Shown: positions 44,890-52,891 of the stretch, one piece after another | How the letters are laid out: each line of letters starts with the position of its first letter | How positions within the stretch are numbered: position 1 is the stretch's first letter | Source of the DNA: Saprospiraceae bacterium | Lineage (GTDB): Bacteria > Bacteroidota > Bacteroidia > Chitinophagales > Saprospiraceae | Length of the DNA stretch: 52,891 nucleotides | Direction of reading: 5' to 3' | Assembly: GCA_030728245.1 (NCBI GenBank) | Contig: JANQZX010000070.1 | Span: 8,197-61,087 of the forward strand | The notes under the pieces: generated by a model | The model's database searches: none | Told to the model about the DNA's origin: nothing | The model's input: the letters and a program-made list of their open reading frames with translations, nothing else | Position numbers and translations under genes: made by a program

Positions 44890-47496
44890 CTAGTTTTTTA
44901 GGGTATCCTGAAGAGTTAATATTTTCAAATCTTCTGTTGTCAATATTTTATTTACCAATGATTTAGGAGAAAAATACACGATTAATTCCTCCCCTGGAAT
45001 AATATCCATATAATTTTCTGAGAAGAATCCCTCTATCTCCGGAAAATCGAGATAAACATTTTTCGCCAGTTTAGCGGCTGTCAATTTTAAGATATAGACC
45101 AACCCATTATTTTCAATAGTACATTCAAGTCCATGATTTTTGGGTAAATCGAGCTCTTTCACTGTCGTAAAATAATGAAGATCACGTGCATGAACCTTAT
45201 TATTCGTATCGACTGCCAATAATTCTAATAACAGGCGTTTTGCGTTCTGTCCTTTTGGAATCCATTCGTTGAGCTGAAGAATAGCCAATTCCTTAGAAGT
45301 ATTTGAAGGAGTAATGAAGGGGAATTCCTTAGATTGGAGGGGATTCCCGTCAAAATCGAACAGATTAATTTTTAATGTTAAGGAATCGGTACTAATTTTA
45401 TCAGATACTGCACGTATTTCCAAGTGTTTATTATGCTGTCTGACGCTAACGAGGAGGGGTGAAAAAGCAGTTTTAACAAAATAGTGCATAGCCTTCCAAC
45501 GCTGAAAATAATCCATTCCCGACCAAGAGGCTACAGGCCAGCAATCGTTTAATTGCCAATAGAGCGAGCCCATATTATAAGGCATAGCTTGCCTGTGCGC
45601 TTCAATAGCTGTTCGAATACCCTCTGCTTGCAATAATTGGCCTACATAGAGGAAGTGAGCGAAATTTTCAGGAATCTGATAATGATCCTCCATGTATTTT
45701 TTAATTCTCATATTCCCTATCCCACTTCTTTGGTGGGCAGCCATAACCTCTGAGGTAATATCCCAATCTTCAGGAATAGTGTAAGAAGCGACGGTTCTCC
45801 ATTCCGGAAAGGATTGGAAACCATATTCACTCATAAACCGACCTATATATTTGTAGAAATCATCGAAAGGGTGTTGTTCATGCCACACTCCCCAATAGTG
45901 AATATCTCCTGCTGGCGTATTTTTAGAAGCATGATCACCTTCTTTATAGAAAGGTGATGAGGGCCAGTAAAAAGAATCTCCATGATACTGTTGGACCATT
46001 TCTGGTAACAATTTATGGAAAACATCTTCATAGGCTTTCCAGATCAGCTTTCTTTTCTCAGGACCATATTTTTGTTTCCAACCCCAGCCTTTAAATTCTT
46101 TATATTGTGACCAAGCCACATCAATTTCATTATTGCCGCACCACAAAGCGATAGAGGGGTGATTTCGCAACCTCTTTATATTGTAGATAGCCTCCTCCTT
46201 AACTCTCCTTAAAAAATCGGCATCTCCGGGAAACATACTGCAAGCAAACATAAAATCTTGCCAAACGAGGATACCATATTCATCGCAAAGGTCATAAAAA
46301 ATATCATTTTCATAAAAACCACCGCCCCAAACTCGCAGCATATTCATGTTGGCATTAGCGGTTGAATGAATGAGCCATTGATATTGCTGGTCAGTAACCC
46401 GGGGAATAAATACATCGGAGGGAATATAATTGGCTCCTTTTGCAAAAATGGGTCTTCCGTTGAGTTCCACGTAGAAAGAAGCACCGTCCTTATCAGGCTC
46501 CTGAACTATTTTTATGGTTCTAAGACCTATTTTTTTACTTTGAATATCCAGCAACTGACCCTTGTGAAATAATTTTAGGTCAAATTGATATAGGTGGGGG
46601 GTTCCAAGGTCATGGGTCCACCATCGTTGAGGATTTTCTATGACGAATGGTTGCACAATATTGTGTTCCCCCTTTTCCAGATAGATTGACGTTGAGGCAA
46701 GTTTATTTTCATCGGACCATAATTCCAGGGAATAATCACCTGATGATGCCACGACCAATTCGGATATACTTTCCAATTCGGCTATAGAATCGCTTAATTT
46801 CAGTTGCTTTATGTAAAGATCATTTTGTTTTGCATGAGACCAGGCACGAAGTCTTACCTCTCTAAAAATACCAGAACTGACTAATCTGGGACCCCAATCC
46901 CAACCAAAATGATAACCGGGTTTTCTTAGAAAAACACTTACTCTGCTATTTCCCAATCCCCCATTTTCAGATTGATCATTAGAGGCTGGCAAATCAAACC
47001 CATGCTTATCGAGCATTTCCAATCCAACCCTTGTAGGAGAATGAAAATAAAGTCTAAGATTATTATCCCCTTCGCGGAGATATTGTTTTATATCAACCTG
47101 CCAGGCAACGAAAAAATTATCTGCAGAAAAAAGGAGGTTTCCATTTAAATAAACATCGACGTAGGTATCCAGGCCATCAAATTCTAGGAAAACATGGTCT
47201 GCATTTTGCAAAGACTCCTCTAATTGAAAAGTAACTTTATACTCCCAATCGACTTTATCTACCCATTGAGCGTCCTTTTCATTGGTTCTAAAAAAAGGGT
47301 CCTCCAACTTATTATTCTCCATCAAATCGGTATGAACCGTACCTGGAACGGAGGCATTTAACCAGACTGATTCCCCTGCCTGTCGAAAAAACCATGGTTT
47401 ATCTAAAGGAATAATTTTCATTTCCATCTGTATTTGCGCAAAAGTGGAGGTAAGATTCACAGTTAAAATAAACAAGAAAAGCCATTTTGTTTTCAT
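44890..47496 (-). CDS. Beta-mannosidase, glycoside hydrolase family 2
   Basis: The protein has 868 residues. A Sec signal peptide (about 1-20, NLTSTFAQ) places it in the periplasm or outside. The N-terminal jelly roll is WFFRQAGESVWLNASVPGTVHTDLMENN, the typical beta-mannosidase entry; the immunoglobulin-like domain and the TIM barrel follow. The acid/base Glu is in LWCGNNEIDVAW and the nucleophile Glu in FMSEYGFQSFPEW, both intact. It removes terminal beta-mannose from oligosaccharides. It heads the operon with dcd, MIOX and the symporter. Confidence 0.95.
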   Translation of the reverse strand: MKTKWLFLFILTVNLTSTFAQIQMEMKIIPLDKPWFFRQAGESVWLNASVPGTVHTDLMENNKLEDPFFRTNEKDAQWVDKVDWEYKVTFQLEESLQNADHVFLEFDGLDTYVDVYLNGNLLFSADNFFVAWQVDIKQYLREGDNNLRLYFHSPTRVGLEMLDKHGFDLPASNDQSENGGLGNSRVSVFLRKPGYHFGWDWGPRLVSSGIFREVRLRAWSHAKQNDLYIKQLKLSDSIAELESISELVVASSGDYSLELWSDENKLASTSIYLEKGEHNIVQPFVIENPQRWWTHDLGTPHLYQFDLKLFHKGQLLDIQSKKIGLRTIKIVQEPDKDGASFYVELNGRPIFAKGANYIPSDVFIPRVTDQQYQWLIHSTANANMNMLRVWGGGFYENDIFYDLCDEYGILVWQDFMFACSMFPGDADFLRRVKEEAIYNIKRLRNHPSIALWCGNNEIDVAWSQYKEFKGWGWKQKYGPEKRKLIWKAYEDVFHKLLPEMVQQYHGDSFYWPSSPFYKEGDHASKNTPAGDIHYWGVWHEQHPFDDFYKYIGRFMSEYGFQSFPEWRTVASYTIPEDWDITSEVMAAHQRSGIGNMRIKKYMEDHYQIPENFAHFLYVGQLLQAEGIRTAIEAHRQAMPYNMGSLYWQLNDCWPVASWSGMDYFQRWKAMHYFVKTAFSPLLVSVRQHNKHLEIRAVSDKISTDSLTLKINLFDFDGNPLQSKEFPFITPSNTSKELAILQLNEWIPKGQNAKRLLLELLAVDTNNKVHARDLHYFTTVKELDLPKNHGLECTIENNGLVYILKLTAAKLAKNVYLDFPEIEGFFSENYMDIIPGEELIVYFSPKSLVNKILTTEDLKILTLQDTLKN

Positions 47497-47639
47497 CGTT
47501 TCTAAAAAGGGGGTAATATATTGATAGTTAAATTAAATACATAATGTTAGTAAATAAATTGCAGGTTCGGAAAGTTTGTTACTGGTAAATACAATAAGAT
47601 TGTAATTTAGCCAACTTTTTAAACCCAATTGAAAACCAA

Positions 47640-49076
47640 ATGAATTCCATTCACCCTAGCAAGGACTTTTCAGACTTGTTATCACTTCAACCCGGAGACC
47701 GATCTCAACTCATAAAAAAAGTCACAGACTATTACCTTCAGTTTTTAGATGGTTTACCCGAGGGGAAAGCCTATTTAGGGGACGAAGATGCTGGAAAAGC
47801 GTTAGGGTCCATGCCATTTCAGGAAAACCCTTATCCAATAGACCAGATTTTCGAAGTTTTCCATCAATCAGTTACTGAAAATGGTATTAATCCATGCAGT
47901 GGCAAACACTTTGGCTATGTTCCAGGTGGAGGCATTGAAACGGCAGCTTGGGGAGATTTTTTAGGTGCCCTTACTAACCGCTACAGCGGAGTAAATTTTG
48001 CAAATCCTGGTGCTGTCAGGATGGAAAACCAGGTAATATCCTGGATGTGTAACTTGGTCGGGTATGATCAGCGAAGCCATGGAAGTTTACTTTCTGGAGG
48101 CTCTATTGCCAATCTTACAGGAATCATTGCCGCGAGGGATCATAAAGAACTAAAAGCCAGAGATTTTGAAAGAGCTGTCATCTATTTAACAGATGAAACG
48201 CATCACTGCGTACAAAAGGCATTGCGCTTAGCTGGCATGGGGGAATCAGTCATCCGTTATGTTCAGATGGATGAAAATTTCAGTATGCGACCGGAGGCTT
48301 TGGAGGCCATAATTAAGGAAGACCTGGGTCTTGGCTTGATACCTTTTCTTCTTATTGGCTCTGCCGGAACGACAAACACGGGGGCTATTGATCCATTGGA
48401 CAGACTGGCAGACATAGCTTCTAATCATAAAATATGGTTTCATGTGGATGCAGCCTACGGTGGATTTTTCCTTTTAGTTGAAGCTTTAAGAAGTAAGTTT
48501 AAAGGGATGGAAAAAGCAGATTCCATTGTTATGGATCCACATAAAAGTCTGTTTATGCCTTATGGTTCAGGGGTGATTTTAGTTCGAAATGCAGAACACC
48601 TTTTTAAGTCAAACTACTACACTGCGGCGTATTTACAAGACGATATGGAAGGGCAGGATGAGCGATCGCCAGCGGATTACTCCCCGGAATTAACCAGGCA
48701 TTTCCGGGGAATGCGGCTTTGGTTTTCCCTGTCCATGCTTGGAATTTCTCCATTTCGACAGATTTTAGCAGAAAAAATTGATCTAAGCCATTATTTTTAT
48801 CGTGAAATTCAAAACGCTGGCTTTGAAGTTGGCCCATTTCCCGCATTAAGTATCTCGCTTTTCAGGTATGTTCCAAAGGAAGGCGATGCCAATGAAGCCA
48901 ATACAAAACTATTAACAATGATCCATGAAGATGGTCAAATTTTTGTATCTTCAACCACTATTCTAGGCGTTCTATGGATCAGAATGGCCATTTTAGTTTT
49001 TAGGGCTCATCTCAAAGAAGTAGATTTTGCTATAAAAACGATGGAAAAGCTAAAAAATAGTATGAATATTCATTGA
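47640..49076 (+). CDS. PLP-dependent group II amino acid decarboxylase
   Basis: The protein has 478 residues. The PLP-binding Lys302 lies in MDPHKSLFMPYGSG; Asp270 in FHVDAAYGG and the stacking His region THHCVQKA (187-194) agree with the aromatic-L-amino-acid/glutamate decarboxylase fold. The GALTNRYSGVNFANPGAVRMENQVISWM stretch (109-136) is typical of pyridoxal-dependent decarboxylases. The substrate (aromatic amino acid, glutamate, aspartate or 2,4-diaminobutyrate) cannot be decided by eye. It lies upstream of the second SusC gene on the same strand with a 115-nt gap, so it is probably a separate unit, and divergent from the mannosidase operon. Confidence 0.92.
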   Translation: MNSIHPSKDFSDLLSLQPGDRSQLIKKVTDYYLQFLDGLPEGKAYLGDEDAGKALGSMPFQENPYPIDQIFEVFHQSVTENGINPCSGKHFGYVPGGGIETAAWGDFLGALTNRYSGVNFANPGAVRMENQVISWMCNLVGYDQRSHGSLLSGGSIANLTGIIAARDHKELKARDFERAVIYLTDETHHCVQKALRLAGMGESVIRYVQMDENFSMRPEALEAIIKEDLGLGLIPFLLIGSAGTTNTGAIDPLDRLADIASNHKIWFHVDAAYGGFFLLVEALRSKFKGMEKADSIVMDPHKSLFMPYGSGVILVRNAEHLFKSNYYTAAYLQDDMEGQDERSPADYSPELTRHFRGMRLWFSLSMLGISPFRQILAEKIDLSHYFYREIQNAGFEVGPFPALSISLFRYVPKEGDANEANTKLLTMIHEDGQIFVSSTTILGVLWIRMAILVFRAHLKEVDFAIKTMEKLKNSMNIH

Positions 49077-49191
49077 CTTTGGTAATAATTAAATCGAAAG
49101 TATTACTTTTAATTACGTAAGTGATTTGTTTTACCAAGGCATTCAACTTATTACATTTCAACGATTTTAACTAATCAAACATTTATTCAGT

Positions 49192-52100
49192 ATGAAGTTT
49201 ATTTTACCATTCATTTTAGCTTTTGCCTTAGTGACACAACTATCAGGGCAAAACATCAATGTTTCAGGGAAGGTAGTATCAAGTATGGATGACGAGCCTT
49301 TAATAGGTGTTAACGTTATCATCAAGGGAACTTCCATTGGAACCACCACAGATTTAGAGGGTAATTATACCTTAGCCAATGCACCTGCAAATGGTACTTT
49401 GGAGTTTAGTTATGTGGGATTCGAAAAATTAGAGGCTGCAATCAACGGTCAATTAATTATCAATGTTAGCCTGGATGCAGGAAGGACTCTTGATGAGGTG
49501 GTCGTTACCTCTTTCGGTATAGCGAAAGAAAAAAAGGTACTCGGCTATGGATCACAGAAAGTAACGGCAGAGGTACTCATGCAGTCGAGCCAACCTAACG
49601 TTGTGAATGCACTTCAAGGAAAAGTAGCGGGTGTTACTATTAATAGTGCCGGTGGTTCTCCTGGTGCTGGTGCAAATATTAATATTAGAGGTATCAACTC
49701 CATAAGTGGAAGTAATGATAATCAGCCTTTATTTGTAGTTGACGGTATCATCATTAGCAATGCTACCAATGCAGGAAATGTACTTCCATCTGTTGGAACA
49801 AACGCGGTTAACAGCAATGAACAATTCATGAACACGAACCGTGCGGCTGATATAAACAATGACGACATTGAAAGTATCAACATATTAAAAGGTGCGGCGG
49901 CTACTGCGTTATACGGTCAAAGAGCGTCTAATGGTGCTGTAATCATTACGACAAAAAAAGGAAAAGCGGGAAAAACGGCTATAAATTATTCCACTAGTTA
50001 TGGTGTCCAGGAAGTGGATAAGGTACCTTTACTTCAAGAGGTTTATTCACACGGAATCAATGGATTAGCCAGAACAGGGTCTATTCCTGTTTTCCAACAA
50101 TATGGTCCTCCATCGCTACCCGGCGACCCTTTTTATCAGCATTTCAGAGATTTTTTCAGACAGGGAACTACTGCAAATCATTCCCTTAGTTTTTCAGGTG
50201 GTTCTGATAAAACCAGTTTCTTAACCTCCGCCTCTTTTTTCAACAATGAGGGTATCACTTATAATACTAGCTTCCAGAGGGTTACTGCTAGATTATCCGC
50301 TACTCATCAAATGTCAGAAAAGTTAAGCGTTGGTGGACAAATTAATTATGCAAACTCAAAAGGTGTTAATCCAGCATCTGGTGATAAATCAATTTATAGC
50401 TCTCTCTCCTACTGGTCACCTTCCTTCGATGTAAATGATTACCTAAAAGCCGATGGTACACAAAAGAATATCACGGCGGGAACCATTGATAATCCTAGAT
50501 ATATGGCTGAAACCAGTCCTTTAAATACCGATGTTAACAGAGTTTACGGAGATATGAATCTTAATTATAAATTTAATTCATGGTTATCAGCGCGCTATCA
50601 AATTACCGCAGATTATTATAATGACAGACGTTCAAGGATTGTTCCACCAGATTTAGATTTGGGTACGCAGGTTCGTGGATTTATTACAGAGGAGACCATT
50701 AATTCAATGGAACTTAACTCCAACTTTATAGTAACGGCAAATCACAAATTCAATGAAGATTTAGGCATAAATGTTACCGTTGGTAATACTATCACTGATA
50801 TTCAGGGAGAAAACTTAGGTGCTCGTGGTGAAGGTTTTATAGCTCCAGGCTTTTTCAATATTTTAAATACGTCTAACGCTTTTATCCGTAAATCTAATTC
50901 CTTAAGAAGAATTGTTGGAGTATTTGCTGACGCGAGAATTGACTATAAAGATTATTTATATCTCAACTTCACAGGTAGAAATGACTGGTCATCTACCTTA
51001 CCTGCAGATAACAGATCTTTCTTCTACCCATCGGCGAGTGTGTCCTACATAGTAAGTAATACCTTATTAAAAGACAATGCATTTTTCAGTTTTATGAAAC
51101 TTAGGGGGTCAGTTGCTCAGGTAGGTAAAGACGCTTCTCCCTATCAGATTGGTTCTTATTTTGCACCAGTGCCAGGTTTCCCTTTTGGTACGACAGGCGG
51201 CTTTAGAAGAGACCTTGACATAGGTAATTTCAATTTATTACCAGAACTTACCACTGAGTCAGAAGTTGGTATTGAGGCTAATTTCCTGAATAATCTGATA
51301 TCATTAGAGGCGAATTATTTTGTAAGAAATAGTAAAAATCAAATTATCGATGTGCCCATAAGTAACGTTACAGGTTATTCAAGATATACTACCAATGCAG
51401 GTTTAATCGTAAATAAAGGGGTGGAGGTTCTTCTTGGTTTTAGCCCTTTAAAGGGAAAATTCCGATGGGACATTGATGTTAACTGGACAAGGATTCGCAA
51501 CAATGTTGTGTCTATGCCTGAAAATCTAAAAGAAATAACCTTTTATAACCAAGGAAGATCTGCTTTAAGAATTGTAGAAGGAGGTTCTATGGGCGACATG
51601 TACGCTTACGATTGGCGGAGAAATGAAAAGGGAGAAGTATTGATAGGTACTAATGGTTTACCGTCTTTAGATCAAAGTAAGTACGTTAAACTTGGAAATG
51701 CTTTACCTGATTGGTTTGGTGGTTTAAATAATACATTATCTTACAAAGGTCTGACTTTAAATGTATTACTTGAAGTAAGACAAGGCGGTGATATGGTAGA
51801 TCTTATGGAAATGAATGCAATTAGAAATGGTACTACCTTATTAACGGGTGACAGAAACGTTATGACGATATGGAATGGTGTTACAGCAGACGGTAAAGTA
51901 AATACAACCCCTGTTATTGTGGATGAAAATACTTATCGTAGTTTTGGAATAAATGCTCATCATTCCTTCAATCTGCAAGACGCTTCATGGTTTAGGATTA
52001 GAAATATAAATCTTTCTTACAATTTACCAAAATCTTTGTTTGGAAAGACCATTTCATCCGCTAGAGTGGGTATTTCAGCTAGTAATGTCTTTTTATCAAC

Positions 52101-52224
52101 TCCTTTCAGAGGGTATGACCCTGAAGCGCTTGCTTTTGGCTCTGGTTCTAACCTCGTTGGGTTTACAGGCAGAAATACGCCTAATACGCGAAATATAAAT
52201 TTCAATCTTAACATTGGATTTTAA
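49192..52224 (+). CDS. SusC/RagA TonB-linked outer membrane protein (no STN domain)
   Basis: The protein has 1010 residues. A signal peptide (about 1-20, TQLSGQ) leads into the carboxypeptidase-D-like domain (about 22-100, NVSGKVVSSMDDEPLIGVNVIIKGT). A TonB-box-like DEVVVTSFG, the plug (about 115-260, LQGKVAGVTI, INIRGINSISG, LFVVDGIII) and the barrel follow, ending NINFNLNIGF. Unlike the left SusC there is no STN domain and no sigma/FecR pair next to it, so control must be different. It is paired with the SusD gene 26 nt downstream. Confidence 0.96.
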   Translation: MKFILPFILAFALVTQLSGQNINVSGKVVSSMDDEPLIGVNVIIKGTSIGTTTDLEGNYTLANAPANGTLEFSYVGFEKLEAAINGQLIINVSLDAGRTLDEVVVTSFGIAKEKKVLGYGSQKVTAEVLMQSSQPNVVNALQGKVAGVTINSAGGSPGAGANINIRGINSISGSNDNQPLFVVDGIIISNATNAGNVLPSVGTNAVNSNEQFMNTNRAADINNDDIESINILKGAAATALYGQRASNGAVIITTKKGKAGKTAINYSTSYGVQEVDKVPLLQEVYSHGINGLARTGSIPVFQQYGPPSLPGDPFYQHFRDFFRQGTTANHSLSFSGGSDKTSFLTSASFFNNEGITYNTSFQRVTARLSATHQMSEKLSVGGQINYANSKGVNPASGDKSIYSSLSYWSPSFDVNDYLKADGTQKNITAGTIDNPRYMAETSPLNTDVNRVYGDMNLNYKFNSWLSARYQITADYYNDRRSRIVPPDLDLGTQVRGFITEETINSMELNSNFIVTANHKFNEDLGINVTVGNTITDIQGENLGARGEGFIAPGFFNILNTSNAFIRKSNSLRRIVGVFADARIDYKDYLYLNFTGRNDWSSTLPADNRSFFYPSASVSYIVSNTLLKDNAFFSFMKLRGSVAQVGKDASPYQIGSYFAPVPGFPFGTTGGFRRDLDIGNFNLLPELTTESEVGIEANFLNNLISLEANYFVRNSKNQIIDVPISNVTGYSRYTTNAGLIVNKGVEVLLGFSPLKGKFRWDIDVNWTRIRNNVVSMPENLKEITFYNQGRSALRIVEGGSMGDMYAYDWRRNEKGEVLIGTNGLPSLDQSKYVKLGNALPDWFGGLNNTLSYKGLTLNVLLEVRQGGDMVDLMEMNAIRNGTTLLTGDRNVMTIWNGVTADGKVNTTPVIVDENTYRSFGINAHHSFNLQDASWFRIRNINLSYNLPKSLFGKTISSARVGISASNVFLSTPFRGYDPEALAFGSGSNLVGFTGRNTPNTRNINFNLNIGF

Positions 52225-52250
52225 TAAACCCATTTTGAAAACAGAAATTG

Positions 52251-52891
52251 ATGATAATGAAAAATAAATTTTTGCAAAAAATAATTTGGTTAGCGCTTAT
52301 ATTAACGGTAACTAACTGTGAAAGCTACATCGGTGGTGACACTAATATTGATCCAAATAAAACAAATGACGCAAGTTTGAACACCTTGACGCCTACCATT
52401 TTGTTTTTCTCAGCTAATTCTACACAAAGTGCTGCGTCTATAAGCAGTTCTTATATTCAGCAAATTGGCAGTTTGGTTGCTTCAGGCACTGATTCACACC
52501 TAAGAAGTACTTTTGACGGAGTTTGGGTTAACCTGTATTTAAATATTATACCCAATGCCAATGCAATGATTAAAAAAGCAAACAGCAACAATTCACCTCA
52601 TTATAGTGGATTGGCTAAAGTAGTTATTGCTTACAATCTGGGTTTAGCAACGACGCTATGGGAAAATATTCCGTATAAAAGTTCAGATAACCAATTGACA
52701 GATTTCGCGCCAAAATACGACACGCAGGAAGAGGTGTACAAAGACATACAACGTCTTCTTAATGAAGCAATTACTGAATTAAGTGCCACAGAATCTTTAT
52801 TCAAACCCGGCACCGACGATATTGTTTACAGAGGAAATATCGGAAATTGGCTAAAAACTGCTCAAACACTAAAAGCAAGATACCTGCTTCA
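52251..52891 (+). CDS. SusD/RagB family lipoprotein, N-terminal part (cut by window edge)
   Basis: An open frame starts at ATG 52251 (a second ATG at 52257 gives MKNKFLQK, possibly the true start) and is still open at the right edge, 213 codons. A signal peptide with lipobox-like TVTNC (Cys23 of the longer form) is followed by ESYIGGDTNIDPNKTND, typical of the SusD-like_2 group. AKVVIAYNLGLATTLWENIPYK and the late NWLKTAQTLKARYLL match the TPR part. It is the partner of the SusC upstream. Confidence 0.9.
   Translation, partial: MIMKNKFLQKIIWLALILTVTNCESYIGGDTNIDPNKTNDASLNTLTPTILFFSANSTQSAASISSSYIQQIGSLVASGTDSHLRSTFDGVWVNLYLNIIPNANAMIKKANSNNSPHYSGLAKVVIAYNLGLATTLWENIPYKSSDNQLTDFAPKYDTQEEVYKDIQRLLNEAITELSATESLFKPGTDDIVYRGNIGNWLKTAQTLKARYLL

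Overview
The window comes from a chromosome of the phylum Bacteroidota. Evidence: two SusC/SusD pairs, one with an STN-type receptor, a FecR anti-sigma factor and an ECF sigma factor; a type IX secretion C-terminal sorting domain; a PorE-like TPR/propeller/OmpA protein; A/T-rich leaders without obvious Shine-Dalgarno sequences; and a good match to the Bacteroidota promoter (TTTG, 20 nt, TAnnTTTG) in front of rpsL. The order within the phylum (Cytophagales, Saprospirales or Chitinophagales-like) cannot be decided by eye. No rRNA, tRNA, CRISPR array, integrase or insertion sequence was seen.

Layout. (1) 1-8700, minus strand: a sigma/anti-sigma-controlled uptake locus read in the order ECF sigma, secreted T9SS protein (DUF4623-like), FecR, SusC with STN domain, SusD, small DUF5018-like lipoprotein, and a second lipoprotein cut by the window edge. 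(2) 8920-11851, minus: a FAH-family dehydratase/hydrolase and an alpha-ketoglutaric-semialdehyde-type dehydrogenase, which together fit the end of an oxidative sugar-acid pathway. They lie behind a small AraC-type regulator that ends in its own terminator. (3) 11965-17334: a multi-spanning membrane protein; divergent from it, a small secreted protein of five 17-residue repeats and a PorE-like envelope protein; then a vanadium-haloperoxidase-like lipoprotein between two AT-rich gene-free stretches. (4) 17850-21554, minus: carA-eno-divIC-sucD, closed by a strong terminator. (5) 21681-40878, minus: one continuous str-S10-spc-alpha ribosomal cluster from rpsL to rplQ, with fusA, secY, map, infA, rpmJ and rpoA, starting at a recognisable promoter and ending at a terminator. 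There is no tuf gene between fusA and rpsJ. (6) 40974-47496: an acyl-ACP thioesterase-like gene convergent with a tight operon of beta-mannosidase, dCTP deaminase, myo-inositol oxygenase and a sodium/solute symporter. (7) 47640-52891, plus: a PLP-dependent decarboxylase, then a second SusC and a SusD running off the right edge.

How it fits together. The housekeeping block (carA to rpsL) is flanked by carbohydrate-use modules. The left SusCD locus is probably induced by its substrate through the STN-FecR-sigma relay. The MIOX/symporter pair suggests inositol uptake and oxidation to glucuronate, and the FAH/ALDH pair could feed sugar acids to 2-oxoglutarate. The least explained parts are the 17-residue-repeat protein bracketed by two cysteines, the T9SS protein placed between sigma and anti-sigma, dcd inside a catabolic operon, and stem-loops inside the ribosomal cluster, notably at the S17/L14 junction.
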